A stretch of DNA of 64,000 bases from Brachybacterium fresconis (GTDB taxonomy: Bacteria; Actinomycetota; Actinomycetes; Actinomycetales; Dermabacteraceae). The DNA lies in contig NZ_JAGIOC010000001.1 of NCBI RefSeq assembly GCF_017876515.1, positions 3,224,001 to 3,288,000 on the forward strand, written 5' to 3'. Positions 9,500-18,443 of the stretch are shown piece by piece. The translations under genes and the position numbers were made by a program. Under the pieces are notes generated by a model, which did no database searches, was not told where the DNA came from, and saw only the letters and a program-made list of their open reading frames with translations. Positions within the stretch are counted from its first letter, which is position 1. Each line of letters starts with the position of its first letter.

Positions 9500-12400
9500 T
9501 CATCCGTCGTCCTCCTCTTCAAGGCTCAGCAGATTCAGCAGATGGTCGTCGTCCAGCTGCGAGAGCCAGTCCTCCCCGGGGCTGATCGTGAGATCCGCGA
9601 GGGCCTGCTTGTCCTCGAGCAGGGTGTCGATCTTCTCCTCGACGGTGCCGGCGCTGACCAGCTTGTGCACGGTCACGTCACGGCGCTGACCGATGCGGAA
9701 GGCACGGTCCGTGGCCTGGTTCTCCACCGCCGGGTTCCACCAGCGGTCCAGGTGGACGACGTGGTTGGCGGCCGTCAGCGTCAATCCGGTGCCGCCGGCG
9801 CGCAGGCTCAGCAGCATCAGCCCGGGCCGGTCGCGCTGGGACTGGAACTCGGCGACCATCTGATCGCGGTCCCGCTTGGAGACGCCGCCGTGCAGGAACG
9901 AGACGTCCAGGCCGAGGTGCGCGAAGCGCTCCTGCCAGTAAGGGACCAGCAGGTGCCCGAAGGTCGTGAACTGCGTGAACGCGATCGCCTTCTCCCCCTC
10001 GGCGAAGGCCGTCTCCAGCACGTCGTCGACCAGCTCGAGCTTCCCGGAGCGGTGCTGACCCTCGCGCACCAGCGGCGAGCCGTCCCCGAGGTAGTGGGCG
10101 GGATGATTGCACACCTGCTTCAGCCGGGTGATGGTCGAGACCACCAGGGTCCGCCGGGATTTCTGGTCGGCACCGTCGAGCTGGACCATCAGCTCGTCGA
10201 CCAGCGCCTGGTAGAGCCCGGCCTGCTCGGGGGTCAGGTTCACCACCCGCGACAGCTCGATCTTCTCCGGCAGGTCCTTGATGATCGAGCGGTCCGTCTT
10301 GACCCGGCGCAGGATGAACGGAGAGGTCACGAGCTTGAGACGGGTCAGGGCCGCGCTGTCGCCCTCCTCCTCGATCGGGGTCGCGATCCGGTCGCGGAAG
10401 CTGCCGGCGCTGCCCAGCAGGCCCGGGTTGGCGACCTCCATGAGGGAGTGCAGGTCGCCGAGCTTGTTCTCCACCGGGGTGCCGGTCAGGACGAGCCGGT
10501 GCGGGGCCTGCAGCGCCCGGGCGGCGCGGGTGACCTGGGTGTCCGGCGTCTTCACGTGCTGCGCCTCGTCCAGCACGATCCGGTGCCAGGCCACGGCCGA
10601 GAGCACCGGCAGATCCCGGGCCAGCAGCGAGTAGGTGGTGATGACCAGGTCGAGATCCGCCGCTCCGGCCACGAAGGACTCATCGCGCAACCGGGTGCCG
10701 CCGTGGTGGACGTGCACGGCCAGCTCCGGGGCGAAGGTCGCGGCCTCCCGCTGCCAGGCGCCGACGACGGACATGGGGCACACCAGCAGCGTCGGCCCCA
10801 GGGAGCCGGGTGGCGGGGCGGGCGCGACGTCGGGCACCTCGAGCTGGGACTGCTCGTGCCCGAAGGAGTCGGTGCCCTCCCGCTCCCGGGCCAGCAGGGC
10901 GAGGACCTGCATCGTCTTTCCGAGCCCCATGTCGTCGGCGAGGATCCCGCCCAGCCCCATCCGGTCCAGGGCCCACAGCCAGTTCAGGCCGTCGAGCTGG
11001 TAGGGGCGCAGGGTCGCCTGCAGGGAGCGGGGCTGGGGATGGGGGAAGGCCCCCTCGGCGCCGGGCAGCAGCCGGGCCAGCCCGTGGCGACCGCCGGAGG
11101 CCAGGGCGGAGAACCCGAAGTCCACGTCACGGGCGTCCGGGGACAGGGCCAGGGAGAAGATCTCCAGCCAGGGTGCCTGCCCGGAGACCTCGACGGGGGC
11201 GGGCGGCAGCTCCGGGGCGGCACCGTCGGCCGGTCGCGGACCCGGGGCGGGTCGGGTGGATCCGTCCGGGTCGGTGCGCATCCGCCGGCCGCGCGTGCGG
11301 GCGGTGAAGGCGTCGAGGAACCGCTCGGCGGCGCGCAGGGTGGTGGCGTCCAGGCGCACCCACTGGCCGCGCAGCAGCACCAGCTCGCTCTGGGCCTGAC
11401 GGATCTGCTCCATCTCCTCCTCGGTGAGCTCGGTGTCTCCGACGGCCACCCGCCAGCGGAAGGAGGCCATCGCTCCGAGGCCGACGCCGGAGGCCTTCTT
11501 CTCGCGGTCCTCCGGGTCACGCTCCTGCTCTGCCTCCTGCGGACGCAGGGTGGTGCGCTGCTTGGTCCAGTCGCGCGGCAGCAGCACCGTGACCCCGGCG
11601 TCCTCGAGGGCGGGGGTGTCGCGGGAGAGGAATTCACCGGCCTCCGCCGTGGTCAGCAGCCAGTCCACGCCGGTCTCGTCGACCGCGGCGCTGCGCACCG
11701 TCGGGGCCAGTCGCATCACGGCGGCGGAGGCCTCGGCGGCTCCCGCGGTGGTGAGGTCGCCGACCGCCCGCAGGTCGGCGACGGGATGGACGGTGCCGTC
11801 CTTCTCCCGCAGGCAGGTCTGCAGCGGCCAGGCGGTGCCGACGGGCGGCTGGAACAGGCGCACCACCAGCTCGCTGTCGGTGGAGGCGAGCTGCACCCCG
11901 GGACGGCCGGAGTCGACGAAGGCGTCGAAGGCGGCGGTGATCCGGCGCTGGGCGGGCAGGTCCGCACGCAGCTCCCCGTCGTCCGCGAGCGCCCACAGCA
12001 CGCCGAAGCGGTCCGCCTCCGGGGTCTCGGCGGCCCGCAGGTGCGCGGCGAAGGCGGTGCGGGCGCGGCCGTCGACCAGGGCGTGCAGCATCCGGGGCGC
12101 GTCCCGCTCCGGGGCCCGCCATTCGAGGACGGCGCGTCCGTACCGCTCGCGCGCCTGCACGCGCATCGCGCGGCCGTCGACGACGTCCTGGGCGCGCAGG
12201 TCGAGCACCACCGCGGCGATCAGGTCCGGCATCGCGACCAGATCGCCGTCCAGGCGGGCGGCGGCCCCATCGCTCAGCAGTGCGGAGAGCTGCTCGGCGA
12301 GATCCGCGCCGAAGCGGTCCTCGAGCAGGGTGCAGGCGGCACCGACCAGGGCGGTCAGGGAGGGGCCGGACAGCGGCAGGGCGGGCACGCGGCGATCCCC

Positions 12401-12601
12401 GTCGCGGCCGGGGACGCGGATCCGGTGGCGCAGCTGGTCCGGTGCGTCGGCCAGGGCGTCGGCGATCCCGGCCGGGGCCTCGCGCCGCAGCTCGGCGAGG
12501 GTCTCGAGGGCCTTGGAGCGCCCGGGCCCGGTCTGCTCGCGCACCCACAGCGCAGGTCCCAGATCGTCGTCGACGACGAGGCTCAGGCGGTGGATGGGCA
12601 T
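9500..12601 (-). CDS. SNF2-family DEAD/DEAH-box helicase-like ATPase
   Basis: A 1033-residue DNA-dependent ATPase of the SNF2 type. The N-terminal 480 residues are a helicase-associated region found in bacterial homologs. The motor domains follow: motif I DDMGLGKT, motif II DEAQ, motif III LTGTP, and a C-terminal helicase lobe with DRAFRIGQ (motif VI). It translocates on double-stranded DNA and displaces bound proteins; the cellular role of the bacterial members is poorly defined, with repair or transcription recycling as options. The ATG at 12601 begins MPIHRLSLVVDDD. The SWIM zinc-finger gene follows at once and is the likely partner. Many long frames on the opposite strand are composition artefacts. 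Confidence 0.92.
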   Translation of the reverse strand: MPIHRLSLVVDDDLGPALWVREQTGPGRSKALETLAELRREAPAGIADALADAPDQLRHRIRVPGRDGDRRVPALPLSGPSLTALVGAACTLLEDRFGADLAEQLSALLSDGAAARLDGDLVAMPDLIAAVVLDLRAQDVVDGRAMRVQARERYGRAVLEWRAPERDAPRMLHALVDGRARTAFAAHLRAAETPEADRFGVLWALADDGELRADLPAQRRITAAFDAFVDSGRPGVQLASTDSELVVRLFQPPVGTAWPLQTCLREKDGTVHPVADLRAVGDLTTAGAAEASAAVMRLAPTVRSAAVDETGVDWLLTTAEAGEFLSRDTPALEDAGVTVLLPRDWTKQRTTLRPQEAEQERDPEDREKKASGVGLGAMASFRWRVAVGDTELTEEEMEQIRQAQSELVLLRGQWVRLDATTLRAAERFLDAFTARTRGRRMRTDPDGSTRPAPGPRPADGAAPELPPAPVEVSGQAPWLEIFSLALSPDARDVDFGFSALASGGRHGLARLLPGAEGAFPHPQPRSLQATLRPYQLDGLNWLWALDRMGLGGILADDMGLGKTMQVLALLAREREGTDSFGHEQSQLEVPDVAPAPPPGSLGPTLLVCPMSVVGAWQREAATFAPELAVHVHHGGTRLRDESFVAGAADLDLVITTYSLLARDLPVLSAVAWHRIVLDEAQHVKTPDTQVTRAARALQAPHRLVLTGTPVENKLGDLHSLMEVANPGLLGSAGSFRDRIATPIEEEGDSAALTRLKLVTSPFILRRVKTDRSIIKDLPEKIELSRVVNLTPEQAGLYQALVDELMVQLDGADQKSRRTLVVSTITRLKQVCNHPAHYLGDGSPLVREGQHRSGKLELVDDVLETAFAEGEKAIAFTQFTTFGHLLVPYWQERFAHLGLDVSFLHGGVSKRDRDQMVAEFQSQRDRPGLMLLSLRAGGTGLTLTAANHVVHLDRWWNPAVENQATDRAFRIGQRRDVTVHKLVSAGTVEEKIDTLLEDKQALADLTISPGEDWLSQLDDDHLLNLLSLEEEDDG

Positions 12602-12673
12602 GGGCTCCAGCCTAGGCCTCGGGGCCGACGATCGCGCGGGCGGCCGACGGGTTGTGGACGACGCCTCAGAGAC

Positions 12674-14470
12674 TCAGAGGCCGTCGATGATCAGCGAGGT
12701 CGCGTCGAGCCAGGACTCCTTGGTGGCCGGCGCGATCCGCGACCACTCCATATGGGAGCCGTCGACGAACTGCTGCTCGTAGGGCACCTCGGTGACCGCC
12801 CGGGTGTGGGCGCCGAAGTGGGCCAGCAGGCGGCTGCGCAGGGTCGGGTCGACCTTCCCCTTCGAGGAGTGCGACAGGATCGTCACCGCATGGTCGACCT
12901 GCTCGGCGAGGCCCGTCGCGCGCAGCTCGTCGATCATCCAGGCGGCCGCGTTGAAGGTGTCCTCCCGCACGGTGGAGACGATGACCAGCTGATCGGCGTT
13001 CTTCACCGCGGCCAGCCAGTTCGAGGCGCGCACGTTGTTGCCGGTGTCGATGACCTTGATCCGGTAGAACCGCGAGAGGGCGTCGTTGAGCTCCCCGAAG
13101 GCCTGGTCGTCGATCGAGGCGGCCGAGCCCGGGTCCTCGTCGGAGGCGAGGATGTCGAAGCGCATCTCGCCCTGGGGACGCACGTACGGGTCGAGGTCCG
13201 CGTTGCTCGCCTGCGGTGCTCGCAGTCGGTCGATGTCTCCGAGCAGATCGACCGCGGTGCGGTGATGGTCCGTCGGCACGCCGCGCCAACCCAGGGTCCC
13301 GCGGGTCTCGTTGTTGTCCCAGGCCAGCACGTTGCCGCCGCGGGTCACGCCGAGGGTCGCGGCGATCATCAGGGAGGCGGTGGTCTTGTGGGCGCCGCCC
13401 TTGAGGTTCACGACCGCGATGTTGCGCGGCCCCTCGAGCGGCCGACGGATGCGCTCGAGCCGTTCGGTCTCGCGGCGCTCTCGCGCGTTCGGCCGGGGTG
13501 AGATCGCCCCGCGGGTCAGTCGCGTGATGAATCCGGGGAACCCTCGGGTGGCCTTCACCGTCTCGGGCTTGGCGGTCGAGCTCTGCAGGTCCTGCAGGGT
13601 GGGCCGAGAATCGGCGGGGGCGGCGGTGCGCGGGGCCAGCGGGCGCTTCTGGGTCGCGGTCGCGGGGGAGGGCACGGGTGTGGTGGGCGCCGAGGACGCG
13701 GAGGAGGCCGACGACGCGGAGGAGGCGGACGACGCGGAGGCGACGGATGGCACCGATGCGGCGACGTCGGCGGACGGCGCTGACGCGGCGGTCGGCGCCG
13801 ATGAGGCGGAGTGCGCGGGCTCGGCGGACGAGGCCGAGTGCGTGATATCGGGCGACGGCGCCGACGGCGCCGACGACACGGACTGCGCGGACGCGCCCGA
13901 CAGCGCAGAGACAGGCGAGGGGGCGGATGACCCGGTGCCCCCGGGAGCGCTCGACGGGGGCATCGCGGCGGCGCGGCGGCGACCGGCCCGATGGGACGGC
14001 ACCGACGGCAGCTCCCCGGTGGTGCCGTCGACGATCGCGGCGTGCTCCCCGGTGGTCGCGCCCGGGACGGCGGCGTGCTCTCCGGTGGTCGGCCCCGAGC
14101 CGGGCGCTGCCAGGGCGTCGGGATCGATCGAGCTGAGATCGGCGGTGTCGTCGGTGGGCAGGTCCTCGCCGTGCGGCCCGGCGCCCGGCGGGGCGATGAG
14201 CGGGTCGTCGAGCGCCGGGCCGAACAGCGGTCGTTCGTCGGCCTCGCGACCGGCGATCCGTCCGGTGGGCTCGACGCGCAGGTGATGTCGCACATCGGGT
14301 TCGACGATCACCACGTCCACGGCGTCCTGACCGCTGCGGGCCGCCGTGATGAAGACCTGCTTGACCCGGTCCCTGATCTCCGGCAGATCGTCGCCGGTGA
14401 CCTCGACGGTCTCGTCGGCGAGGTGCACGGTGGCAGTGGTGTCGGAGGTGATCCGCGCCTGCGCGATCAT
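12674..14470 (-). CDS. MinD/ParA-like P-loop ATPase with Ser/Ala-rich linker
   Basis: A 598-residue protein. Residues 1-75 form a small conserved domain (start MIAQARITSD). A disordered middle of about 200 residues is rich in Ser, Ala and Pro and includes a run of Ala-Ser-Ser units (DNA about 13690-13740). The C-terminal half is a MinD/ParA ATPase with deviant Walker A K-G-G-A-H-K-T-T near residue 355 and an A-W-D-N-N-E box. Such proteins act in partitioning or positioning; in actinobacteria similar long forms also sit in type VII secretion loci (family knowledge), but no ESX gene is seen here. The ATG at 14470 is preferred over a longer GC-rich extension. It is divergent from the PP2C-like gene. 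Confidence 0.82.
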   Translation of the reverse strand: MIAQARITSDTTATVHLADETVEVTGDDLPEIRDRVKQVFITAARSGQDAVDVVIVEPDVRHHLRVEPTGRIAGREADERPLFGPALDDPLIAPPGAGPHGEDLPTDDTADLSSIDPDALAAPGSGPTTGEHAAVPGATTGEHAAIVDGTTGELPSVPSHRAGRRRAAAMPPSSAPGGTGSSAPSPVSALSGASAQSVSSAPSAPSPDITHSASSAEPAHSASSAPTAASAPSADVAASVPSVASASSASSASSASSASSAPTTPVPSPATATQKRPLAPRTAAPADSRPTLQDLQSSTAKPETVKATRGFPGFITRLTRGAISPRPNARERRETERLERIRRPLEGPRNIAVVNLKGGAHKTTASLMIAATLGVTRGGNVLAWDNNETRGTLGWRGVPTDHHRTAVDLLGDIDRLRAPQASNADLDPYVRPQGEMRFDILASDEDPGSAASIDDQAFGELNDALSRFYRIKVIDTGNNVRASNWLAAVKNADQLVIVSTVREDTFNAAAWMIDELRATGLAEQVDHAVTILSHSSKGKVDPTLRSRLLAHFGAHTRAVTEVPYEQQFVDGSHMEWSRIAPATKESWLDATSLIIDGL

Positions 14471-14591
14471 CGATGGTTCCCTTCCGGATCCTGGGCCCCG
14501 CCCGCGCCCCGGGAGGTCGGACGGCATGGTTCGTGTCCACTGTACGGGCGCGGGGCCCGTGGGTTCATCGACCGTGCCTGCTGCCCGGGCC

Positions 14592-14597
14592 TACAGT
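14592..14597 (+). promoter_or_regulatory. -10 box of the phosphatase gene (leaderless)
   Basis: TACAGT fits the actinobacterial TANNNT -10. It is separated from the GTG start codon by exactly six bases, which places the expected transcription start on the start codon. Confidence 0.55.
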
Positions 14598-14603
14598 GGC
14601 GCT

Positions 14604-15359
14604 GTGCACACCCTCCTGCTGTCCGACCCCGCCGGGACCGCGCCGAACGAGGACGCGGCCGGGGTGCTGGGCGATGTGGCCGTGATGCTCGACGGGGCCG
14701 GGCTCCCGCAGCGCTTCCGCGCCGGCTGTCACCACAGCGTCGCCTGGTTCTCCCACACCCTGGCCGCCCGCCTGCTCTCCCGCGCCCAGGACCCCTCCGC
14801 CACGCTGCGGGATGCGCTGGCCGGAGCGATCGCCGACGTCCGCGGTCTCCACGAGAGGGAATGCGACCTGACCGCCGGCAGCCCCTCGGCCACCGTCGTC
14901 GCCGTACGACGTCGCGAGGAGCACCTCGAGCACCTGGTGCTGAGCGACTCCGCCCTGCTGCTCCACCACCGCGACGGTCGTGTCCACCGGATCACCGACC
15001 TGCGGATCGACGAGGTGGTCCGCGCCGAGCCGAGCGCCGAGGCGGTCGAGGCCCGACGCAACGCCCCGGGGGGATTCTGGGTGGCCCGGCACGAGGAGCA
15101 GGCGGCCGAGCAGGCACTCGCCGGAAGCACCCCGCTGGCTTCGCTGGCGTCCGCGCATCTGGTCTCCGACGGCGTCACGCGGGCCGTCGACCTGCTCGGA
15201 CTGCACGACGACAGCTCGTTGGCAGGGGCGCTGGAGGCCGACCCGGATGGCGTGGTGCGTGCGCTGCGCCACGGTGAGCAGGCGCTCGCCGCCGACCGTC
15301 GGCCGCGCAAGATGCATGATGATGCGACGGTCCTCACATTTTTCCTGGATCGCGGGTGA
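14604..15359 (+). CDS. PP2C-like protein phosphatase
   Basis: A 251-residue protein with the metal-binding signature of PP2C/SpoIIE-like phosphatases: N-E-D-A near residue 14, L-D-G-A-G near residue 30, S-D-G-V near residue 188 and H-D-D-A-T near the C-terminus. The Asp residues of these motifs bind two Mn or Mg ions in known family members. It would remove phosphate from Ser or Thr in the cytosol. The GTG at 14604 is used because the family motif starts within 15 residues and TACAGT sits six bases upstream. It diverges from the ParA-like gene and lies 8 kb from the only Ser/Thr kinase here, so a functional link to that kinase is possible but not shown. Confidence 0.78.
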   Translation: MHTLLLSDPAGTAPNEDAAGVLGDVAVMLDGAGLPQRFRAGCHHSVAWFSHTLAARLLSRAQDPSATLRDALAGAIADVRGLHERECDLTAGSPSATVVAVRRREEHLEHLVLSDSALLLHHRDGRVHRITDLRIDEVVRAEPSAEAVEARRNAPGGFWVARHEEQAAEQALAGSTPLASLASAHLVSDGVTRAVDLLGLHDDSSLAGALEADPDGVVRALRHGEQALAADRRPRKMHDDATVLTFFLDRG

Positions 15360-15557
15360 ATGCTGGCTCCGATCCTGGGTTCCCGCTGATTGCCATGGGT
15401 GTCGCGCCGGGCCCCGGGTCGACCGGGGGAGCGCCGGCAGATCTGCCCGTCGCCATCGGTTTTTGCCGTTCCATGACGGAGGGTCCGGACCGGGGGCCCG
15501 TCCGCGGGTCATCGTCTTTCCTGCATGTCACCTGCGAAAACATGGAGACTCTGCGCG

Positions 15558-15586
15558 TTTACATGTGGGCGGAGAAGGCCTAGACT
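15558..15586 (+). promoter_or_regulatory. sigma70-type promoter
   Basis: TTTACA (15558-15563) and TAGACT (15581-15586) are 17 bases apart, an almost ideal housekeeping promoter. Transcription would begin near 15593 and run toward the 6C-like RNA. A closer extended -10 (TGGTAGAGT, TAGAGT at 15697-15702) could be a second start for that RNA. The rest of 15360-15557 holds no gene that I can support. Confidence 0.6.
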
Positions 15587-15708
15587 CCGAAGCAACGCGT
15601 CGTCGCGACGGGTGGCTGTCGGTCTTCCGGGCCGGGATCTCCCCGACGCAGGGATGATGTGCAACGATCGGGGGCGCCGTCCTCGGATCGGGCTGGTAGA
15701 GTCCCGGC

Positions 15709-15923
15709 TGAACGACGAGTTCGATGAAAACTTAAGAGATGTGTCGCTTCCCAAGACCCCCCTCATGGGGAGCGGCCGGACGGGCAACACGCCAGGTTCC
15801 CCCACTTTGGCAGCCCGTCCAGCCTGTTCGCCCGCACCCACCCCTGACGGACGACAGGCCTGACGAGCGGTCCGTGAGCCCCCGACGTTGTCGGTTGAGA
15901 GCTCCGGGCCGCTCGTCCTTTTC
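15709..15923 (+). ncRNA. 6C-like small RNA
   Basis: Two hairpins with C-rich loops match the definition of the actinobacterial 6C RNA. Hairpin 1 pairs 15745-15752 with 15767-15774 (8 bp, one G-T) and its loop holds six C (15757-15762). Hairpin 2 pairs 15778-15785 with 15813-15820 (8 bp perfect) and, inside it, GCCA with TGGC around a loop with five C (15799-15803). A third stem (15822-15827 with 15854-15859) and a terminator follow. 6C RNAs are regulatory RNAs of actinomycetes; the loops are thought to bind G-rich sites on target mRNAs. The 5' end is inferred from the -10-like TAGAGT at 15697. Short frames across it look non-coding. Confidence 0.65.
15862..15923 (+). terminator. intrinsic terminator of the 6C-like RNA
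   Basis: GACGAGCGG (15862-15870) pairs perfectly with CCGCTCGTC (15909-15917), enclosing a smaller CCGAC/GTCGG hairpin, and is followed by CTTTTCC. Confidence 0.6.
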
Positions 15924-16150
15924 CGGGCCGGGTTCGTGTCCGGGCCCGGTCCGCGACGCCCGGCCCGCGACGATGACGCGATGGACGTCACCCTGACCCC
16001 TCGCCCCGAGCTGCTGGCCGCGGCCGCACCACCCTCGGGCCGGACCGACCCTTCCTGCTCATCGCGGGGCGGGACGTCGCCCGGGACGGCGGGGGCATCC
16101 TGCTGGATCGGCAGGACGCGCCGTAGGCGGGGTCGGCCCGCGAGCTCCCT
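15924..16150 (+). other. no intact gene; possible 3' gene remnant
   Basis: No complete gene is visible. In the frame ending at the TAG of 16124-16126, about 34 codons read like real protein (R-P-F-L-L-I-A-G-R-D-V-A, then G-G-G-I-L-L-D-R-Q-D-A-P) with almost only G/C at third positions, but no start in that frame. An ATG at 15981 in another frame could give the N-terminus if a frameshift near 16015 is assumed. The family is not recognised. Confidence 0.3.
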
Positions 16151-16915
16151 TCAGCTCTCGATGATCGCGACGTCGCTGCCGGGGTCCAGGCGGTATCCGG
16201 CACCCCGGACGGTGGAGATCAGGCGACGGTACCGGGCCAGCTTGGTGCGCACACGGCGCACGTGGACGTCGACCGTGCGCTCACCGGTGTCCTCCGGGGC
16301 CTCGGCCCACACCGAGGTCATGAGCTGATCGCGGGAGATGGTCCGGCGCGCGTTGCGGGCCAGCTCCGCGAGCAGCTCGAACTCCTTGTAGGTCAGGTCC
16401 ACGTCCTGCCCGTCGATCCGCACGCGGCGGCCGAACAGATCGATGACCAGACTGTCCTCGGTGGCGACCGCGGGGCTGGAGGGACTGACAGCGGTGGCCC
16501 GCAGCGCCCGACGTCGGGCGGTCTCGGCATCCTTGCGGGCCGGGGAGTTCGGGGAGACGACCCCGGCACCGCGGGGACGCAGCGGGCTGACCGCCGCCGA
16601 GCCCTGGCCGCGCGGCGGCAGCGTGCGGGCGGTGGAGCGGGTGGAGCGGGCGGCGGCGAAGGCGGAGGGGTGGGAGACCCCGACGGTGGTGCGGCCGTCG
16701 CGCGTCGCCGTCAGGCGCTGCGCATGGGTGCGCAGGTCGTCGGCGATCAGGGCGGCCTCGACGTCACCGGTGCCGGAGGGGAGGGTGACGGACACCGTGA
16801 TGGTCACGCCCTCCTCCGCGGCCTGGGGGCGAGCGGCGGTGCCGCCGGCACGGTGCAGGCTGCGGGTCGGGGCGGTGTGCTGGGCAGAGGTGGGGCGATC
16901 CAGGGCGATGGTCAT
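16151..16915 (-). CDS. winged-helix DNA-binding protein (OmpR/PhoB-type C-terminal domain)
   Basis: A 254-residue protein. The C-terminal 85 residues are a winged helix of the OmpR/PhoB type (start of domain VIDLFGRRVRIDG; then LTYKEFELLAELARN, RTVDVHVRRVRTKL and VRGAGYRL). The N-terminal half lacks a receiver domain: there is no phospho-acceptor Asp pattern. Instead a 45-residue beta-alpha segment (VTITVSVTLPSG) is followed by an Arg/Pro/Ser-rich linker. It is therefore an orphan regulator not driven by a typical histidine kinase. The ATG at 16915 starts MTIALDRP. It is isolated, with 6C-like RNA sequence on one side and a gene remnant on the other; its targets are unknown. Confidence 0.82.
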   Translation of the reverse strand: MTIALDRPTSAQHTAPTRSLHRAGGTAARPQAAEEGVTITVSVTLPSGTGDVEAALIADDLRTHAQRLTATRDGRTTVGVSHPSAFAAARSTRSTARTLPPRGQGSAAVSPLRPRGAGVVSPNSPARKDAETARRRALRATAVSPSSPAVATEDSLVIDLFGRRVRIDGQDVDLTYKEFELLAELARNARRTISRDQLMTSVWAEAPEDTGERTVDVHVRRVRTKLARYRRLISTVRGAGYRLDPGSDVAIIES

Positions 16916-17265
16916 GATGATGTTCTCCGAGGGGCGGCGCGAGCTGCGCGGCGGCTGGTGGACCCGGGATCCCTGGGATCGACGCCTGCTGGCGGATCGT
17001 GATCAGGGGTGTGCTCCCGGTAGCACCTGGAGCCCGCGCCTACTGGCCGGCTCCTGTCAGCCGACCCCGGAGGTGTCTGGAGCGCTCAGAGGCTCGGCTG
17101 ACGATGCATCATCGGCATCATCATCATGGACATCATCGCGCGCATCGCGGAGCGGACCACCCGGCGGGTGGTCTGGCAGCGCGTGGCGATCGAAGTCATG
17201 TCCCAGAGCATGCCCGTTCTCGCGCGGAGCGGCAAGAGCGTGTTCACATTCCGATACGGCGCAGG
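16916..17265. other. intergenic region with an inverted repeat
   Basis: No gene is supported in this 350-base stretch. A 9-bp perfect inverted repeat, GTCAGCCGA (17056-17064) and TCGGCTGAC (17094-17102), could be an operator pair or a stem; no T-run follows, so I do not call it a terminator. Confidence 0.45.
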
Positions 17266-17536
17266 TCAGCGGAGCCGGCGCAGAACCAGCAGGGAGTCCT
17301 CGAGGTGCCCCTGCTCCCCGGCGGGGTCCGTGGCCTCCCGGTGGAGCTTCTCCGCCGTGACCAGGTCATAGGGCCGCCCTTCCGGATCCCGGCCGCCGAG
17401 GTCGCGGGCCGTGAAGTGCGCGGAGCCCTCGAGCCTGCGGGAGCGGGCGGCCGCTCGCGCCCGCGCGATCGCGGTTGGGGGAGAGGTCGATCCCCTGGGC
17501 CTGCCATCCCTGCTCCGCGGGGGGCTGCTCGCTCAT
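17266..17536 (-). pseudogene. remnant of a class I SAM-dependent methyltransferase
   Basis: The ATG at 17536 starts a frame MSEQPPAEQGWQAQGIDLSPN, in which G-I-D-L-S-P-N is the typical motif II region of class I methyltransferases. The usual upstream part with the glycine-rich SAM loop is absent, as if the N-terminus had been joined to motif II by an internal deletion. Just after Pro-Asn a frameshift is needed; in the next frame the text continues A-I-A-R-A-R-A, then H-F-T-A-R-D-L, Y-D-L-V-T-A-E-K-L-H, ending at the TGA of 17266-17268. So there are two lesions: a deletion and a +1 shift. It lies 7 bases after ureG on the same strand. Confidence 0.6.
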
Positions 17537-17543
17537 GGCCGGG

Positions 17544-18329
<786 letters not shown>

Positions 18330-18443
18330 GATTCCTCCTGGTGGAACGGGTGCGAGGTGGAACGGGGTGGCGTGGATGCGAGATGGGGCGGGGTCGAGGC
18401 GGGGCGGATGCGGGTCGGGGCCCGGGGAGGCGGACGAGGCAGG

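Noticed and set aside
9473..13501. A 1342-codon open frame on the plus strand
   Set aside because: It lies antisense to the SNF2, SWIM and ParA-like genes and its translation is Gly/Gln/Val/Arg-rich without domains. High GC removes stop codons from the antisense frame.
15739..15996. 85-codon frame across the 6C-like RNA
   Set aside because: Pro/Arg-rich translation and the DNA is explained by the hairpins and terminator.
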